Part shown: one piece after another, positions 30,417 to 40,219 of the stretch | Layout of the letters: every line of letters begins with the position of its first letter | How positions within the stretch are numbered: the stretch's first letter is position 1 | DNA from: a virus | IMG/VR virus record: IMGVR_UViG_3300003886_000018 | Location: 1 to 42,010 of that record | DNA: 42,010 bases | Reading direction: 5' to 3' (one strand) | Notes under the pieces: generated by a model | What the model was told of the DNA's origin: nothing | Database searches by the model: none | What the model saw: the letters and a program-made list of their open reading frames with translations, nothing else | Program-made: the position numbers and the translations under genes

Positions 30417-33400
30417 ATGAGTAGAGCATATGATCTCATGCAGTCTGTTTGGAATGATGATAACAAACAGGAAGATAGAATGTATCCGGGACGGGCTTTT
30501 GAATTGTTAGGAATAAAAGAAACACCCACTCAAAAAGTGCCGACACCAACAGCAACCACACAGCCAATAAAGTCGCTACAAGAACCTAAAAAACAAGAAG
30601 GTTTTTTTGATAAGGTAGGCAATGCAATTCAATCAGGGATCAAGAAAGTTAGTGAGATTTTTAGACATGAGAAACCGCCAGAGATACCAGAGATACCAAA
30701 GATAACCCCTGAAACAAAAAAAAAAGCTGAAGAGGCATATTTAAAATTCCCTAGTTTCTTTCCTAATCCCGATCGTGAAGCAATGCCTAGCGCGCAAATA
30801 ACTGATAAAGCATATAATATTGCTAGTAAAACCTCGGCTGTTGATAATGTTCTTAATGGAACTAGAGATTTCTTAACTTATCATCCTCAGGCCCTAAAAA
30901 CACTCGCCTATATTCAAAAATACACCGAGGATCAATTGTTTGGCAAACCAGAAGAACACGATCCATTTAAGAGAGCAACGTTAGACATCATTGGTGGTTT
31001 TGATAAGGTGATTTTTGGATCAAGTGATCAGGTTAAACAAACCTTTGACCAGAGATTATACCAACCACCGACTAATTGGCTTGAGAGTGGTATTGATACG
31101 GTAGGCAAACTTGTGGGTGGAATGTTACCGTATGTTGTTGGAGTGGGTCTAACAGGGGGCGCAGGTATACCTCTTAAGATAGGATTGCCGATTGTGTTTA
31201 GCACCATAGGTCAGTTATCTGACAGTTCAAAAACGACACTACAACAAAGATTTATTCAAGTACCAGTAGACGCTATTACTGGATTTGCTCAAGCATTTAT
31301 TCCGGGAACAAAATTTACAAAGGGTAAGTTTTTGAAAAGTGGAGGAAAATTGTTATTACGGGCCAATTTAACCGGCACATTGTTTGGGACTAATTCTTTA
31401 ATTAATAATCTAATTAAAGGTATGCCTAAAAAGGAAGCGGCCAGAACAGCAGCGGCCGCCTATGTAACTGGAATGTTATTTTACACTATGGCCAATTCTC
31501 TTAACTATTTAGTGGATGAATTAGTGGGAACGAAGACCAAAACAGGTCGGGCTGTTTTTACACCAGAACGCCTTGAGAAGGTTGTTTATACAAGCAAACT
31601 AGAGAATACATCACTCGGTAAAGGCTTGTTAGAACAGATTAAAATAGCAAAAGCAACAGGTAAAAATATTGAGGTTAATATTGACGCGCTAAAACAAGGA
31701 GTTTTGTATGATAAATTGGGCTTGAAGACAATATCTGTTGTAAAAAAGAGTGCTACTGGAACTACAAAAAAAACACAAGTAAAGGATTTTACACAAGTTA
31801 AAACCAATTTAGTTGATAAAACTACTGAATTGGGTAAAACAGAAGCACCTAAAAACCCACAATCACCATCTCAACCACCCGAAACCTTAAGTAAAAGTAT
31901 GACTGTTTTCCGTGGGGCTAAAATTCATACAATTGATGTATCACGAACCAATGGAATAACTGGGGGGGTATCGTTTTCTGTCAATAGAGCCGTAGCTCAA
32001 AGATTGGCTGATCAAGAAGGAGGAACAGTGAAACAATACAAGATAACTAAAAACGCCAAGATCATCAACCATTCTCAACTGGAAAAACTATTCCCCAACT
32101 TAAAAGGTAAAGAATTAACCGCTCAAGTAAAAAAATGGTTACAAGATAATAAAATAGACGTAGTTAGATTTGATATTCCCAAAGGAGCGAAAGGAGAGGC
32201 AGAGTTGAGAGTAATCAATCCAGATGTATTGGTAGAAGAACCTAAACCAACAGAAAATAAAATACCAAAAGAACAAGAGTCTCTTATCCAAGAATCAAAG
32301 AAGTATACAGACGCTCATGATTTTTTCTTATATAGCAAAAAAGGCAGAGCATTACTGAGGAAACAAAATATTAGAAGTGAAGTGGCTATTAAAGACTGGT
32401 TTAATAAAAACGCTACTCCAAAAGAACCAATATTAGATACACTAAACCCAACAGGGGGGTTGGCAGTTGATTATAACCCCACTTCACGAATGCAAATGAA
32501 ACTGGGGAAAAATATGACCACGCTTGATAAAACGATGGGTAAAGCTCCAGATGATGTTATTACTGTTTATAGAGGCGCTCCACCAACTCAGAAAGTAATC
32601 AATCCCGGAGATTTTGTTTCAACCGATTATAATTCGGCGAAATCTTGGAGTGGTGAAGGACATGTTATTAGCAAACAAGTTAAATTAAAAGACATTTTAG
32701 ATGATAAAGATGAGCCGTTAGGTGGAGATTATATTTATAGACCAATAGCTAAAGAAGAATTAGGTTTTAATGCGATTCAGGGAATAGGAGAGGCACAAAC
32801 TAGATTAGATAGAAATTGGATCATTAGAGAAGCAGAAAGGTTAAGTGGTGGTGATCGTATGAGAGGAATGGAAATAGAAAAACAACTAGAAAAGCAGGCA
32901 AGAATAGACAAGCAAACCCAAATGGATAATCTTTATAGAGCATTAAAACCTAAATATAAAATAGGCGATATTGTGGAAGTGGAAAAGCAGGATTCAATAA
33001 AGAAAACAAAGGCAAGAATTCTTAGTGCTAAGTTTAACTTACAACAAAGTTTAGGACAACGGCAAGCGACAGGCTTTCCTGCTAGTTTTAGGTTTACTGG
33101 TTTATATGCCCAAGACGTAAAAACTGGTGGAGGATTTATCATTTATTCAGATTACAATGTTAACGGTGTTAGGTTGGCAGACACAATTAAGAAAAATCCA
33201 GAAGAGCTATTGACTAAGTTCTTGAAAAAACAAAAAAATATACAATTCAATCAACCTAAGTCTACCGACCTCTACAACCAAGTAATCAAACAAGAGAAGC
33301 CTATAACTACAAATATACCACCAGAATTACAAAAATCAGCAGATGTGATTAAACAAAACATAGATTGGTTAAAAAAGAATGGTCGTGAGTTTAAAAGTAC

Positions 33401-36400
33401 AGATATGATTAGTCAAATATTAGGTAATGAGAAATTTCCATGGAAAGTAAGACGTGTGGTTAAGGAGATTACAAACGAAATAATGGTTGATGGGAAGCCG
33501 GCTCCAGAATTAGTTAAACTTATCCCCCCAGAAGTCCATAAATATTTTGAAGATAGTATGGGTGGAAATTGGTTGGCTGATAAGTATAAAAAAGTAACAG
33601 CACACAAAAAACCGAAAGAAACCAAACAACTCAATACAAGAGAGTCTTTTTTAAGAGACAATCCAACCCAAATAGACAAGAAAACAGAACAGGTAATCAA
33701 AATCATTGAAGATAAAATAGGTAAACCGATTGAAAAAGCAACGCAAGCAGAAGTTAGAAGAAATATACCATTAGACACAGTATTACCTATCAATAAGAAA
33801 AGTAAAATAATACTTAAAAAAATCACATCTTCAATTAGAGGATTGAACAAACCAATGTTTGATCAAAGACCAACTTTATTATATGGTGGTATTAAAAGAC
33901 ATGTATTTACCAATTCTTACATCTTAATTGTAGACAAAGAGGTGGCAACAAAAGTGAACAATGAAGCTGTTGCTGTCAGAAGACAAGTGTTGATCAGAGA
34001 TTATAAAAAAAGTGAAACTAAACCTACAAACAAACAAGCAGAGGATTTAGCCAATGGTTACATCCAAAATATCATTGAAACATCTGATGATTATCCACAA
34101 TACCAACACATTATTCCTAAAGAATGGTCTAACAAAGAGGTTAAGATTTTAGGTTTTAGTTTTAATAATAACAAACCCAGCGTTTATTTAACTGATGGTA
34201 ATACTAATATTGTAGTAGACAATAGACTTTTTTCTTTTATGCAGAAACAATTACCAGAAACAAAAATAAGATTGATCAGGAGCAACACACCTATTGTTTT
34301 TGAGAAAAATGGTAAGGTTGCAGGATTAGTTATGCCAATAGCTGATAGTCAACCTTTTCCCTTTAAACGCGGTAACATTATAAGATCACATCAAAGTTCT
34401 CACGCTTCAACTGATCAATATGCAGATTTACCCAACTTAACCCAACAAACATTGATTAAAAAAACCATTCCCTTCCCCGAAATGGTTAGATTAGCTAAAG
34501 ACTTAATAGGGAAATATCCAGTAATTAAAATGCCGAGAATGAGGAAAATTGGTAGACCTTATGGATTATTTATGCCTAAAGGTGATGGAACAATTGTTTT
34601 AAATCCAGACATCTTTGCAGACATCAATCAAGCGGCAAAAACATTGGCTCACGAGATGGGACATTTAACTGATTATTTGCCGGATAAAACAATGGCTAGG
34701 GGTAATTTATTAGGCAGGATAGGCACATTAAGAAAATTTTTGAGGAGTAAATTTACCAACATTAGAGTAGAGAAAACTATTAACAAACTAAATAAAGAAA
34801 AATTAATTCTACAAAAAAAGCGACAATCTTTGGATAGAGACGAGAATGGAAAAGTTATTAAAAGTTTAAAATCGAGAGATTTAGAAATCTTAAGAAAGAT
34901 CAGACCAATCAATAAAAAAATATTAAAGTTACAAGAACGTGCTATTAAGAAAAAAGTAGTAACAGAAGAACTAAAAAAATTATCTGTTCTTTGGAAACCT
35001 TTTCAAAAACAAGAAATGATGATTAATGCAGCAACGGGTAAAAATGAATTAGTAACAACAGAAGTTGACGAATCAGAAGTACCAGATGAGTATTTAACCT
35101 ATAGATATTCTTCACCAGAATTATATGCAGATGCCATATCTGTTCTACTCAACGATCCATCATTGTTGAAACGAGAAGCTCCAATATTTTATAAATCATT
35201 TTTTGAGAATTTACACGCCAAACCGAAAGTGTCAAAAGAATATTTTGCCTTGATGGACTTTTTAAATCAACCCGATGATGTTGTGCAAACCAAACGATTA
35301 GACACTTTATATAAAGGGTTTAAAGAGGCAAGGGAAAAAAGACTTGAAATAGAAGCGAAAGAAAAGCCAAAAAAATCATGGCAGGAAAGATTGATGAAAC
35401 AACACGTTACAAGATTTGATCCTATCTATCGCAAATTAGATGAAAAATTTAAGCATTATGGATTGTTTGTATCACCCAAAACCAAACTACGTATGCAACT
35501 TGAAGAAATGCAAATGAGACAGAATGACGCTTATGTTTATCTCAATAAAGTAAATCAAAATATAGTAGATCCTTTAGAAAAGATTGGTCTCAATGAAGAT
35601 GATTTAGGAGTAATTTTAACTCTTGAGCGTAATTTGGCTGATAGAAAGAATATTGCTAATCCATATGGTTTACAAGGTCAATATTCAAAAGAAACATTAG
35701 AATATTTTAAAAAATATCTACAGAAGACGAGAGGAATTACAGATGAACAATTCAATATTTTACAACAGGTTGCTAGAAAGTTTAGAGAATATCAGTTTAA
35801 TATTGTTAAGGAAGCCACAAAAGCACAATTATATAGTCAAGAGTTTTTTGATCAAACTGCCGACCCTAACAAAGATACTTATGTTACTTATCAAGTGATT
35901 GAATACTTACATAGAAATTATGTTTCAGCTGGAATTAAAAAAGCAATAGGTACTTTAAAAGCAATTGAAAATCCTTTTGTATCAAGTGTATTAAAATCTA
36001 TGGCCGTTATGGATCAGACAGAAATTCAAAAGAGTAAATTGTTGGTTATAGATCAACTTACTACAAACTTCCCAGATGATATTACTAAAAGTAAAAGACA
36101 AATGGTTAAAAGTGTTCGCGTAGGATGGAAACCTGTTGAGGACAGAGAACCTCTGGAATTATATGAGGATGGGAAACGGGTAGCTTATGATGTTGATCCA
36201 TCTATTAAAGAGATGTTTGATCTTTATTCACCAACTGAAATACACAGTCTAATTAAAATATCTGGTCAATTTAATAAGATTTTTAAACCATTAGTAACGA
36301 CTTGGAATGCCTCTTGGGCGCTTTATGCGAATATCATCAGAGATACTAGAGATACATATAAAAAATTAGGTTCTATTCTTCCAACGGTTGGGGAAGGGAA

Positions 36401-38471
36401 AGGAATGTCTATTTTTGAATTTATGTATACATGGTTAAAATCAATTCCACAAGGGGCAAAATTCGCTAAAGGAGAACTTACACCACTACTTGAAGAGATG
36501 ATTCAAAACAAAGCCTATACAACCGCATTTGCCAACTTTAACGCTCAAGCTAATCAAGATAAGGCCATTGCTCCTATTATGCGTAAATTTAGATTTTTAC
36601 AACCAAAAACAGATGTGAAAGATATCAGCATGAAAAGGAAAATTTTCAATAAAACTCTTGGTAAAATCCTTGAAGGTTTGGAGTTTGTTGGTTCTACTTT
36701 TGAAACTACTACCAAAGTAGCTGGTTATCAACTCACACAAGATCGTGTTAAAAACGCCCGGCTCGCCGGATTTATCACAAGAAATTATGTTGGGACACCA
36801 AATTTTATTGACGGAGGTACACAAAAGAATATAGATAATCAAATATTCGTCTTTTCTAACGTGATGATTCAAGGAGTTAGATCCTCATTAGAATTAGCAA
36901 AAGATCCACAAACACGAAGTGGTTATTGGTATAGAACTTTTTTAATAGATTTATTGCCCAAATTACTCATGCTCGCTGCTATATCAGGAGCACTAGGTAA
37001 AAAATTAAAAGATATGTATGACAGGATGACAGAATATGATAAGACAAATTATATTACTATTCCGATGGGTATTAGAAATAATGGCAAAGTTGTTTACTTA
37101 CGCATACCGCAAGATGAAATGGGACGTTTTTTTGGCGCTTTAACTTGGAAACTGGGTACTTTTATGAATGGGACTGGCCAAAAAGTGCAACAAATCTTTG
37201 CCCTCGGAGCGGGATATTTACCTTCTGTTACTCCAATATGGAATGTAGCGGGGGCATGGATGAACTATGTTCAAGGTAGAAATCCTTATGATAATTACAG
37301 AGGTAGACAAGTAGTAAGTGATTTAACATGGAGAGCAGGAGGATTACCTGTCTTTGAGAAGATGATCCAATATACAACAAATCAATTAGGACTCTCTCAG
37401 TTTACTACTTATTCAGATGAAACAGATACAACATTCGATCTCATACTTAAAAGAACTCCAGTTATTAACAGAATGTTTCGATCAACGGACTATGGACTAA
37501 CCGAAAAAGAGAAGGTTATTAGACAACAATTAGATCAAAAAAACGCAAGACGTATTCTGAATGAAAGAAAGTTATTAGACCAAGCAATCCAAAAAGTAAG
37601 AAAAAATCCTGCCAAAAGACAAGATATAGAATTACAATTAGTTAGAGAGGTGATTGGCAATCCTCCTTATGACTCACAACATAAGGCAAGAATCACCAAA
37701 TTACGCAAGAAATTTAATATAGGATTGGTTAAAGGTAAAATCAGTCGAGAAATGGATAGTTTAATCAATGCCAACACTAATGATTATAAAATTGAATTAT
37801 TCAAGATCTATAAACAAAACATGGATAGTCAATCATATAAAAAATTAATTATTGACGCGATAAGATACAAAATTATTAGCAAACCATTATTAAAACAACT
37901 TAGAAAAAATAAACAAGCCAAAGCGACAGGATTCACCTTTCCACAACTATCGGGAACTGTTTATGCGGCTGAAAGGGGACAATCCACACAAGTGCGCAAA
38001 CAATTAATACAACAAATTAAAGACTTTTTCTCTGGTCTTTTTTTCCACAATAAACCAGACATCTCGCTGGTTACGCTTTCCGCGCCAACCGCAACCCCAA
38101 CTCCAACACCGACCCCAACACCGACTCCTATGCCAAAGATATTGGTTTTGCCATCATCTCGCAAGAGAAATAAAAATCTTATTAAAAAATACTTTCCTAA
38201 AGATTCGAAGAGGGCTATTGCTATTTTTACACAAGAAAGTCAATTAGGTAAATATCAGCAGAATTTACAAGGTGCACCTGCTTATGGGATTGCTCAAATA
38301 TATCTACCAGCACACCGCAAACAAATACCCGGTAAAACAGATAAAGAGAAAATTAAATGGCTTCTCAATCCAGAGAACAATCTTAAATTTGCACGTAGAT
38401 TGTATGACAAACAAGGTTGGCAACCGTGGGTGGCATATACAAGTGGTAAATATAAGAAGTTTATGGAATAA
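30417..38471 (+). CDS. Giant polyvalent virion protein: ADP-ribosyltransferase-like, zincin and lytic transglycosylase domains
   Basis: 2684 residues from the ATG at 30417; the upstream TTG at 30402 would overlap the previous gene. Recognisable parts are an ADP-ribosyltransferase-like domain starting VFRGAK near residue 496 and another starting VYRGAPP near 715 with FVSTDYNSAKSW. A zincin metallopeptidase motif HEMGH lies at 1412-1416. Long helical, Lys/Gln-rich regions (about 1650-2500) are followed by a PTPTPT linker near 2558-2572 and a C-terminal lysozyme-like transglycosylase fold (catalytic Glu2607 in FTQESQLG, then AYGIAQIYLP). Such polyvalent proteins are thought to enter the cell with phage DNA. 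The C-terminal enzyme could open peptidoglycan for ejection; the other domains could modify host proteins. Confidence 0.82.
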   Translation: MSRAYDLMQSVWNDDNKQEDRMYPGRAFELLGIKETPTQKVPTPTATTQPIKSLQEPKKQEGFFDKVGNAIQSGIKKVSEIFRHEKPPEIPEIPKITPETKKKAEEAYLKFPSFFPNPDREAMPSAQITDKAYNIASKTSAVDNVLNGTRDFLTYHPQALKTLAYIQKYTEDQLFGKPEEHDPFKRATLDIIGGFDKVIFGSSDQVKQTFDQRLYQPPTNWLESGIDTVGKLVGGMLPYVVGVGLTGGAGIPLKIGLPIVFSTIGQLSDSSKTTLQQRFIQVPVDAITGFAQAFIPGTKFTKGKFLKSGGKLLLRANLTGTLFGTNSLINNLIKGMPKKEAARTAAAAYVTGMLFYTMANSLNYLVDELVGTKTKTGRAVFTPERLEKVVYTSKLENTSLGKGLLEQIKIAKATGKNIEVNIDALKQGVLYDKLGLKTISVVKKSATGTTKKTQVKDFTQVKTNLVDKTTELGKTEAPKNPQSPSQPPETLSKSMTVFRGAKIHTIDVSRTNGITGGVSFSVNRAVAQRLADQEGGTVKQYKITKNAKIINHSQLEKLFPNLKGKELTAQVKKWLQDNKIDVVRFDIPKGAKGEAELRVINPDVLVEEPKPTENKIPKEQESLIQESKKYTDAHDFFLYSKKGRALLRKQNIRSEVAIKDWFNKNATPKEPILDTLNPTGGLAVDYNPTSRMQMKLGKNMTTLDKTMGKAPDDVITVYRGAPPTQKVINPGDFVSTDYNSAKSWSGEGHVISKQVKLKDILDDKDEPLGGDYIYRPIAKEELGFNAIQGIGEAQTRLDRNWIIREAERLSGGDRMRGMEIEKQLEKQARIDKQTQMDNLYRALKPKYKIGDIVEVEKQDSIKKTKARILSAKFNLQQSLGQRQATGFPASFRFTGLYAQDVKTGGGFIIYSDYNVNGVRLADTIKKNPEELLTKFLKKQKNIQFNQPKSTDLYNQVIKQEKPITTNIPPELQKSADVIKQNIDWLKKNGREFKSTDMISQILGNEKFPWKVRRVVKEITNEIMVDGKPAPELVKLIPPEVHKYFEDSMGGNWLADKYKKVTAHKKPKETKQLNTRESFLRDNPTQIDKKTEQVIKIIEDKIGKPIEKATQAEVRRNIPLDTVLPINKKSKIILKKITSSIRGLNKPMFDQRPTLLYGGIKRHVFTNSYILIVDKEVATKVNNEAVAVRRQVLIRDYKKSETKPTNKQAEDLANGYIQNIIETSDDYPQYQHIIPKEWSNKEVKILGFSFNNNKPSVYLTDGNTNIVVDNRLFSFMQKQLPETKIRLIRSNTPIVFEKNGKVAGLVMPIADSQPFPFKRGNIIRSHQSSHASTDQYADLPNLTQQTLIKKTIPFPEMVRLAKDLIGKYPVIKMPRMRKIGRPYGLFMPKGDGTIVLNPDIFADINQAAKTLAHEMGHLTDYLPDKTMARGNLLGRIGTLRKFLRSKFTNIRVEKTINKLNKEKLILQKKRQSLDRDENGKVIKSLKSRDLEILRKIRPINKKILKLQERAIKKKVVTEELKKLSVLWKPFQKQEMMINAATGKNELVTTEVDESEVPDEYLTYRYSSPELYADAISVLLNDPSLLKREAPIFYKSFFENLHAKPKVSKEYFALMDFLNQPDDVVQTKRLDTLYKGFKEAREKRLEIEAKEKPKKSWQERLMKQHVTRFDPIYRKLDEKFKHYGLFVSPKTKLRMQLEEMQMRQNDAYVYLNKVNQNIVDPLEKIGLNEDDLGVILTLERNLADRKNIANPYGLQGQYSKETLEYFKKYLQKTRGITDEQFNILQQVARKFREYQFNIVKEATKAQLYSQEFFDQTADPNKDTYVTYQVIEYLHRNYVSAGIKKAIGTLKAIENPFVSSVLKSMAVMDQTEIQKSKLLVIDQLTTNFPDDITKSKRQMVKSVRVGWKPVEDREPLELYEDGKRVAYDVDPSIKEMFDLYSPTEIHSLIKISGQFNKIFKPLVTTWNASWALYANIIRDTRDTYKKLGSILPTVGEGKGMSIFEFMYTWLKSIPQGAKFAKGELTPLLEEMIQNKAYTTAFANFNAQANQDKAIAPIMRKFRFLQPKTDVKDISMKRKIFNKTLGKILEGLEFVGSTFETTTKVAGYQLTQDRVKNARLAGFITRNYVGTPNFIDGGTQKNIDNQIFVFSNVMIQGVRSSLELAKDPQTRSGYWYRTFLIDLLPKLLMLAAISGALGKKLKDMYDRMTEYDKTNYITIPMGIRNNGKVVYLRIPQDEMGRFFGALTWKLGTFMNGTGQKVQQIFALGAGYLPSVTPIWNVAGAWMNYVQGRNPYDNYRGRQVVSDLTWRAGGLPVFEKMIQYTTNQLGLSQFTTYSDETDTTFDLILKRTPVINRMFRSTDYGLTEKEKVIRQQLDQKNARRILNERKLLDQAIQKVRKNPAKRQDIELQLVREVIGNPPYDSQHKARITKLRKKFNIGLVKGKISREMDSLINANTNDYKIELFKIYKQNMDSQSYKKLIIDAIRYKIISKPLLKQLRKNKQAKATGFTFPQLSGTVYAAERGQSTQVRKQLIQQIKDFFSGLFFHNKPDISLVTLSAPTATPTPTPTPTPTPMPKILVLPSSRKRNKNLIKKYFPKDSKRAIAIFTQESQLGKYQQNLQGAPAYGIAQIYLPAHRKQIPGKTDKEKIKWLLNPENNLKFARRLYDKQGWQPWVAYTSGKYKKFME
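38089..38132 (+). repeat. Pro-Thr linker microsatellite
   Basis: An imperfect CCNACN repeat (about 44 bases) encodes TPTPTPTPTP inside the giant virion protein and separates its transglycosylase from the rest of the chain. Confidence 0.8.
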
Positions 38472-38478
38472 TTGACAT

Positions 38479-39456
38479 ATGAACCTAGATGACTTTATAA
38501 AAAAATATAACGGTAAGTTCGTAGAGGTTGCTGGTCCTAACTCAAAAAATCAATGCGTTGACCTTGTGAACGCCTACATTGACGAAGTGCTACATCGTCC
38601 GATGATAACCCACGCCAACGCTATAGACTTTCCTAAACGCTCAGGTTCTAACTACGAATGGATAAAAAACACGCCCAAAGGTTTACCTCAAAAAGGAGAC
38701 TTAATGATTTTTAAGGGCAAGTATGGACATATCTCAATCTATTTAGACGGTAATTTGAATAAGTTTAGGTCCTTCGATCAAAATTATCCGACAGGCTCAC
38801 CCGCCCACATTCAGGGACATACCTATCGGAATGTTTTAGGGTGGTTAAGAGGCAAAGCCAATACTATGACGATAGACCGAGATTTATATACCAAACTCGT
38901 AACGAAGTCAACTAACGCAGATACACTGTCAGCTTACTTTCAGGTTAAGTTAGAATTCGCAGACAGAGCTAAAACCATAATCCATAGGTTTGAAAAGATT
39001 CAAAGCGATTTAGAAGACTGTCAGAAGTCGGTAGAAAGTTTTAAGACGAAGTTAGATAAACAAGAGAATGTAATTTCCAATCTCAAACAAGCTGACACAC
39101 AATCCAAGAAAATGTTAAACGCCCAACAGGACGAAAATGAAAAGTTGAAGAAAGAGGTTGAGCAGGGGTTGAGGTTGACTGCTAATCTACAAGCACAAGT
39201 AGATTTGTCTGCTAGTAAGCTAGAAACAGACCTAAAAAAAGCCAAGTTAGAATACGATCGTCAATTAAAAGATGCTGTAACCAGAATGAGTAAGGTTTGG
39301 ACATTAAAAGAAAACCAATATAACAAACAAATTGAGCAACTAGAGGCGGATAATAAAAAGAAAGAAGTTGTTGTTATTAAACGCCCAACTATTCCTAGAG
39401 ATTTTCTCGGTAGGTTAAGGTTGGCACTCAATTTAATGAAAGGGAGATGGATATGA
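38479..39456 (+). CDS. CHAP-domain endolysin with coiled-coil tail
   Basis: 325 residues. The N-terminal CHAP amidase/peptidase domain has catalytic Cys26 (NQCVDLVNAYI) and His84 (YGHISIYL), with FRSFDQNYP and NVLGWLRG. Residues about 145-300 are a long coiled coil (ENVISNLKQADTQSKKMLN and similar), unusual for an endolysin and perhaps used to multimerise or bind the virion. CHAP enzymes cut peptidoglycan stem or cross-bridges. It precedes holin-like genes, so it belongs to the lysis cassette. A tail-associated hydrolase is an alternative. A weak TGGAATAAT sits six bases before the start. Confidence 0.8.
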   Translation: MNLDDFIKKYNGKFVEVAGPNSKNQCVDLVNAYIDEVLHRPMITHANAIDFPKRSGSNYEWIKNTPKGLPQKGDLMIFKGKYGHISIYLDGNLNKFRSFDQNYPTGSPAHIQGHTYRNVLGWLRGKANTMTIDRDLYTKLVTKSTNADTLSAYFQVKLEFADRAKTIIHRFEKIQSDLEDCQKSVESFKTKLDKQENVISNLKQADTQSKKMLNAQQDENEKLKKEVEQGLRLTANLQAQVDLSASKLETDLKKAKLEYDRQLKDAVTRMSKVWTLKENQYNKQIEQLEADNKKKEVVVIKRPTIPRDFLGRLRLALNLMKGRWI

Positions 39457-39704
39457 CACAACTACCTGCCTATTTCCAAAAATACCTAGATGGTAAATTC
39501 GCCAATCTAGAACTTCAAATTGATGAAGTAAAAGACGTCTTAGAGGGTGATGAGGGATTGGTAAATAAAGTCAAAAACAACACTCAATGGCGACAACAGT
39601 TTATGGGTAAGATGGCTATTATTTCTGCAACAATGGGAACTATTCTTGCTTTCGCTTTTGCTATAATGAAAGACGTTATTACAAATTTTCTAAAAAAATT
39701 ATGA
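39453..39704 (+). CDS. Holin accessory/XhlA-like protein (83 residues)
   Basis: GGGAG precedes the ATG at 39453, which overlaps the endolysin stop (ATGA). The polar, acidic N-terminal half (residues 1-48) is followed by a transmembrane helix (MAIISATMGTILAFAFAIM, about 54-72) and a basic end. That is the plan of XhlA-type hemolysin/holin partners. It probably works with the next gene to form the lysis lesion. Confidence 0.65.
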   Translation: MTQLPAYFQKYLDGKFANLELQIDEVKDVLEGDEGLVNKVKNNTQWRQQFMGKMAIISATMGTILAFAFAIMKDVITNFLKKL

Positions 39705-39958
39705 ATTTAAGATTAAACAATGCTAGGTTTCAAGGAGTGATTGAAGCGGTAAAGGAAGCTGGACGATATGCTGTCTTTTATGGTGTGTCGGTGTTTGTTT
39801 CTGTCCTTTTAAGCAAGGTTTCCGCTATGTCCCAAAACGATATGTTTAATATTGTGCTGACACTTGGATTAAGGGCTTTGGACAAATACCTCCATATTAA
39901 AGGCAAAAAAGAAATGATTGGTAAGAATTATCAACCTAAAGGCTTATTGCCTTTCTGA
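39701..39958 (+). CDS. Holin-like membrane protein (85 residues)
   Basis: An amphipathic N-terminus (residues 1-22) and a hydrophobic helix (YAVFYGVSVFVSVLLSKV, about 23-40) are followed by a second weaker helix (MFNIVLTLGLRALDKYL) and a basic C-terminus. Size, membrane segments and place after the endolysin indicate a holin. It overlaps the previous gene by ATGA. Confidence 0.65.
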   Translation: MNLRLNNARFQGVIEAVKEAGRYAVFYGVSVFVSVLLSKVSAMSQNDMFNIVLTLGLRALDKYLHIKGKKEMIGKNYQPKGLLPF

Positions 39959-39964
39959 TATAAT
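39956..39964 (+). promoter_or_regulatory. Extended -10 promoter of the structured RNA/tRNA unit
   Basis: TGATATAAT (TATAAT 39959-39964) at the very end of the holin gene. The same six-base rule puts the RNA start at about 39971, just before the first hairpin. Confidence 0.75.
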
Positions 39965-39970
39965 ATATAA

Positions 39971-40146
39971 AATCCAGTCTATCATCGCTGTAAGACTGGG
40001 AGAGTGCTGGGTGAGGACCAGCAATCTATAGCATCGATGTGATTACAGAGATAGCGGAAAGAGTTGGCGAGTGAAAAAGCCGAAAGGCGAATGAGGATCG
40101 GGCTTAAATCGTAGCGATAGCCTCCTACACGCCGTCAACCGCCTCA
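39971..40146 (+). ncRNA. Unidentified structured RNA upstream of the tRNAs
   Basis: No frame of length is open here, and the G+C content is clearly higher than that of the flanking genes. Visible helices are CCAGTCT/AGACTGG (39974-39980 with 39993-39999), TGCTGG/CCAGCA (40005-40010 with 40018-40023) and a GCC-GAAA-GGC tetraloop (40079-40088). A possible long-range pairing CTATC..CGCT (39979-39989) with AGCGATAG (40113-40120) competes with the first hairpin. It matches no RNA family I can name (not RNase P, tmRNA or 6S by eye). It is followed directly by the tRNAs and may be processed from the same transcript. Confidence 0.65.
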
Positions 40147-40157
40147 TTGGCGTGTAG
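40125..40157 (+). other. Nine-base hairpin that captures the 5' end of tRNA-Gln
   Basis: CTACACGCC (40125-40133) is perfectly complementary to GGCGTGTAG (40149-40157), which is the acceptor 5' strand of the first tRNA plus two bases. The hairpin cannot coexist with the folded tRNA. TTT follows it, like a weak terminator. Confidence 0.7.
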
Positions 40158-40218
40158 TTTAATGGTAGAATGCTTGGCTCTGAACCAAGCGACTGAGGTT
40201 CGACCCCTCACGTGCCAA
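40148..40218 (+). tRNA. tRNA-Gln (anticodon CTG)
   Basis: 71 bases, cloverleaf complete: acceptor TGGCGTG/CGTGCCA with two wobble pairs, a short D arm, anticodon stem CTTGG/CCAAG with loop CTCTGAA, T arm TGAGG-TTCGACC-CCTCA and discriminator A. CCA is not encoded. Reads CAG codons. Confidence 0.9.
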
Positions 40219-40219
40219 C

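Noticed and set aside
39971-40146. T-box, RNase P or 6S RNA
   Set aside because: A GAGAGTGCTGG-like stretch recalled T-box stems and ACAGAGA recalled RNase P, but the T-box antiterminator core and RNase P paired regions are absent.
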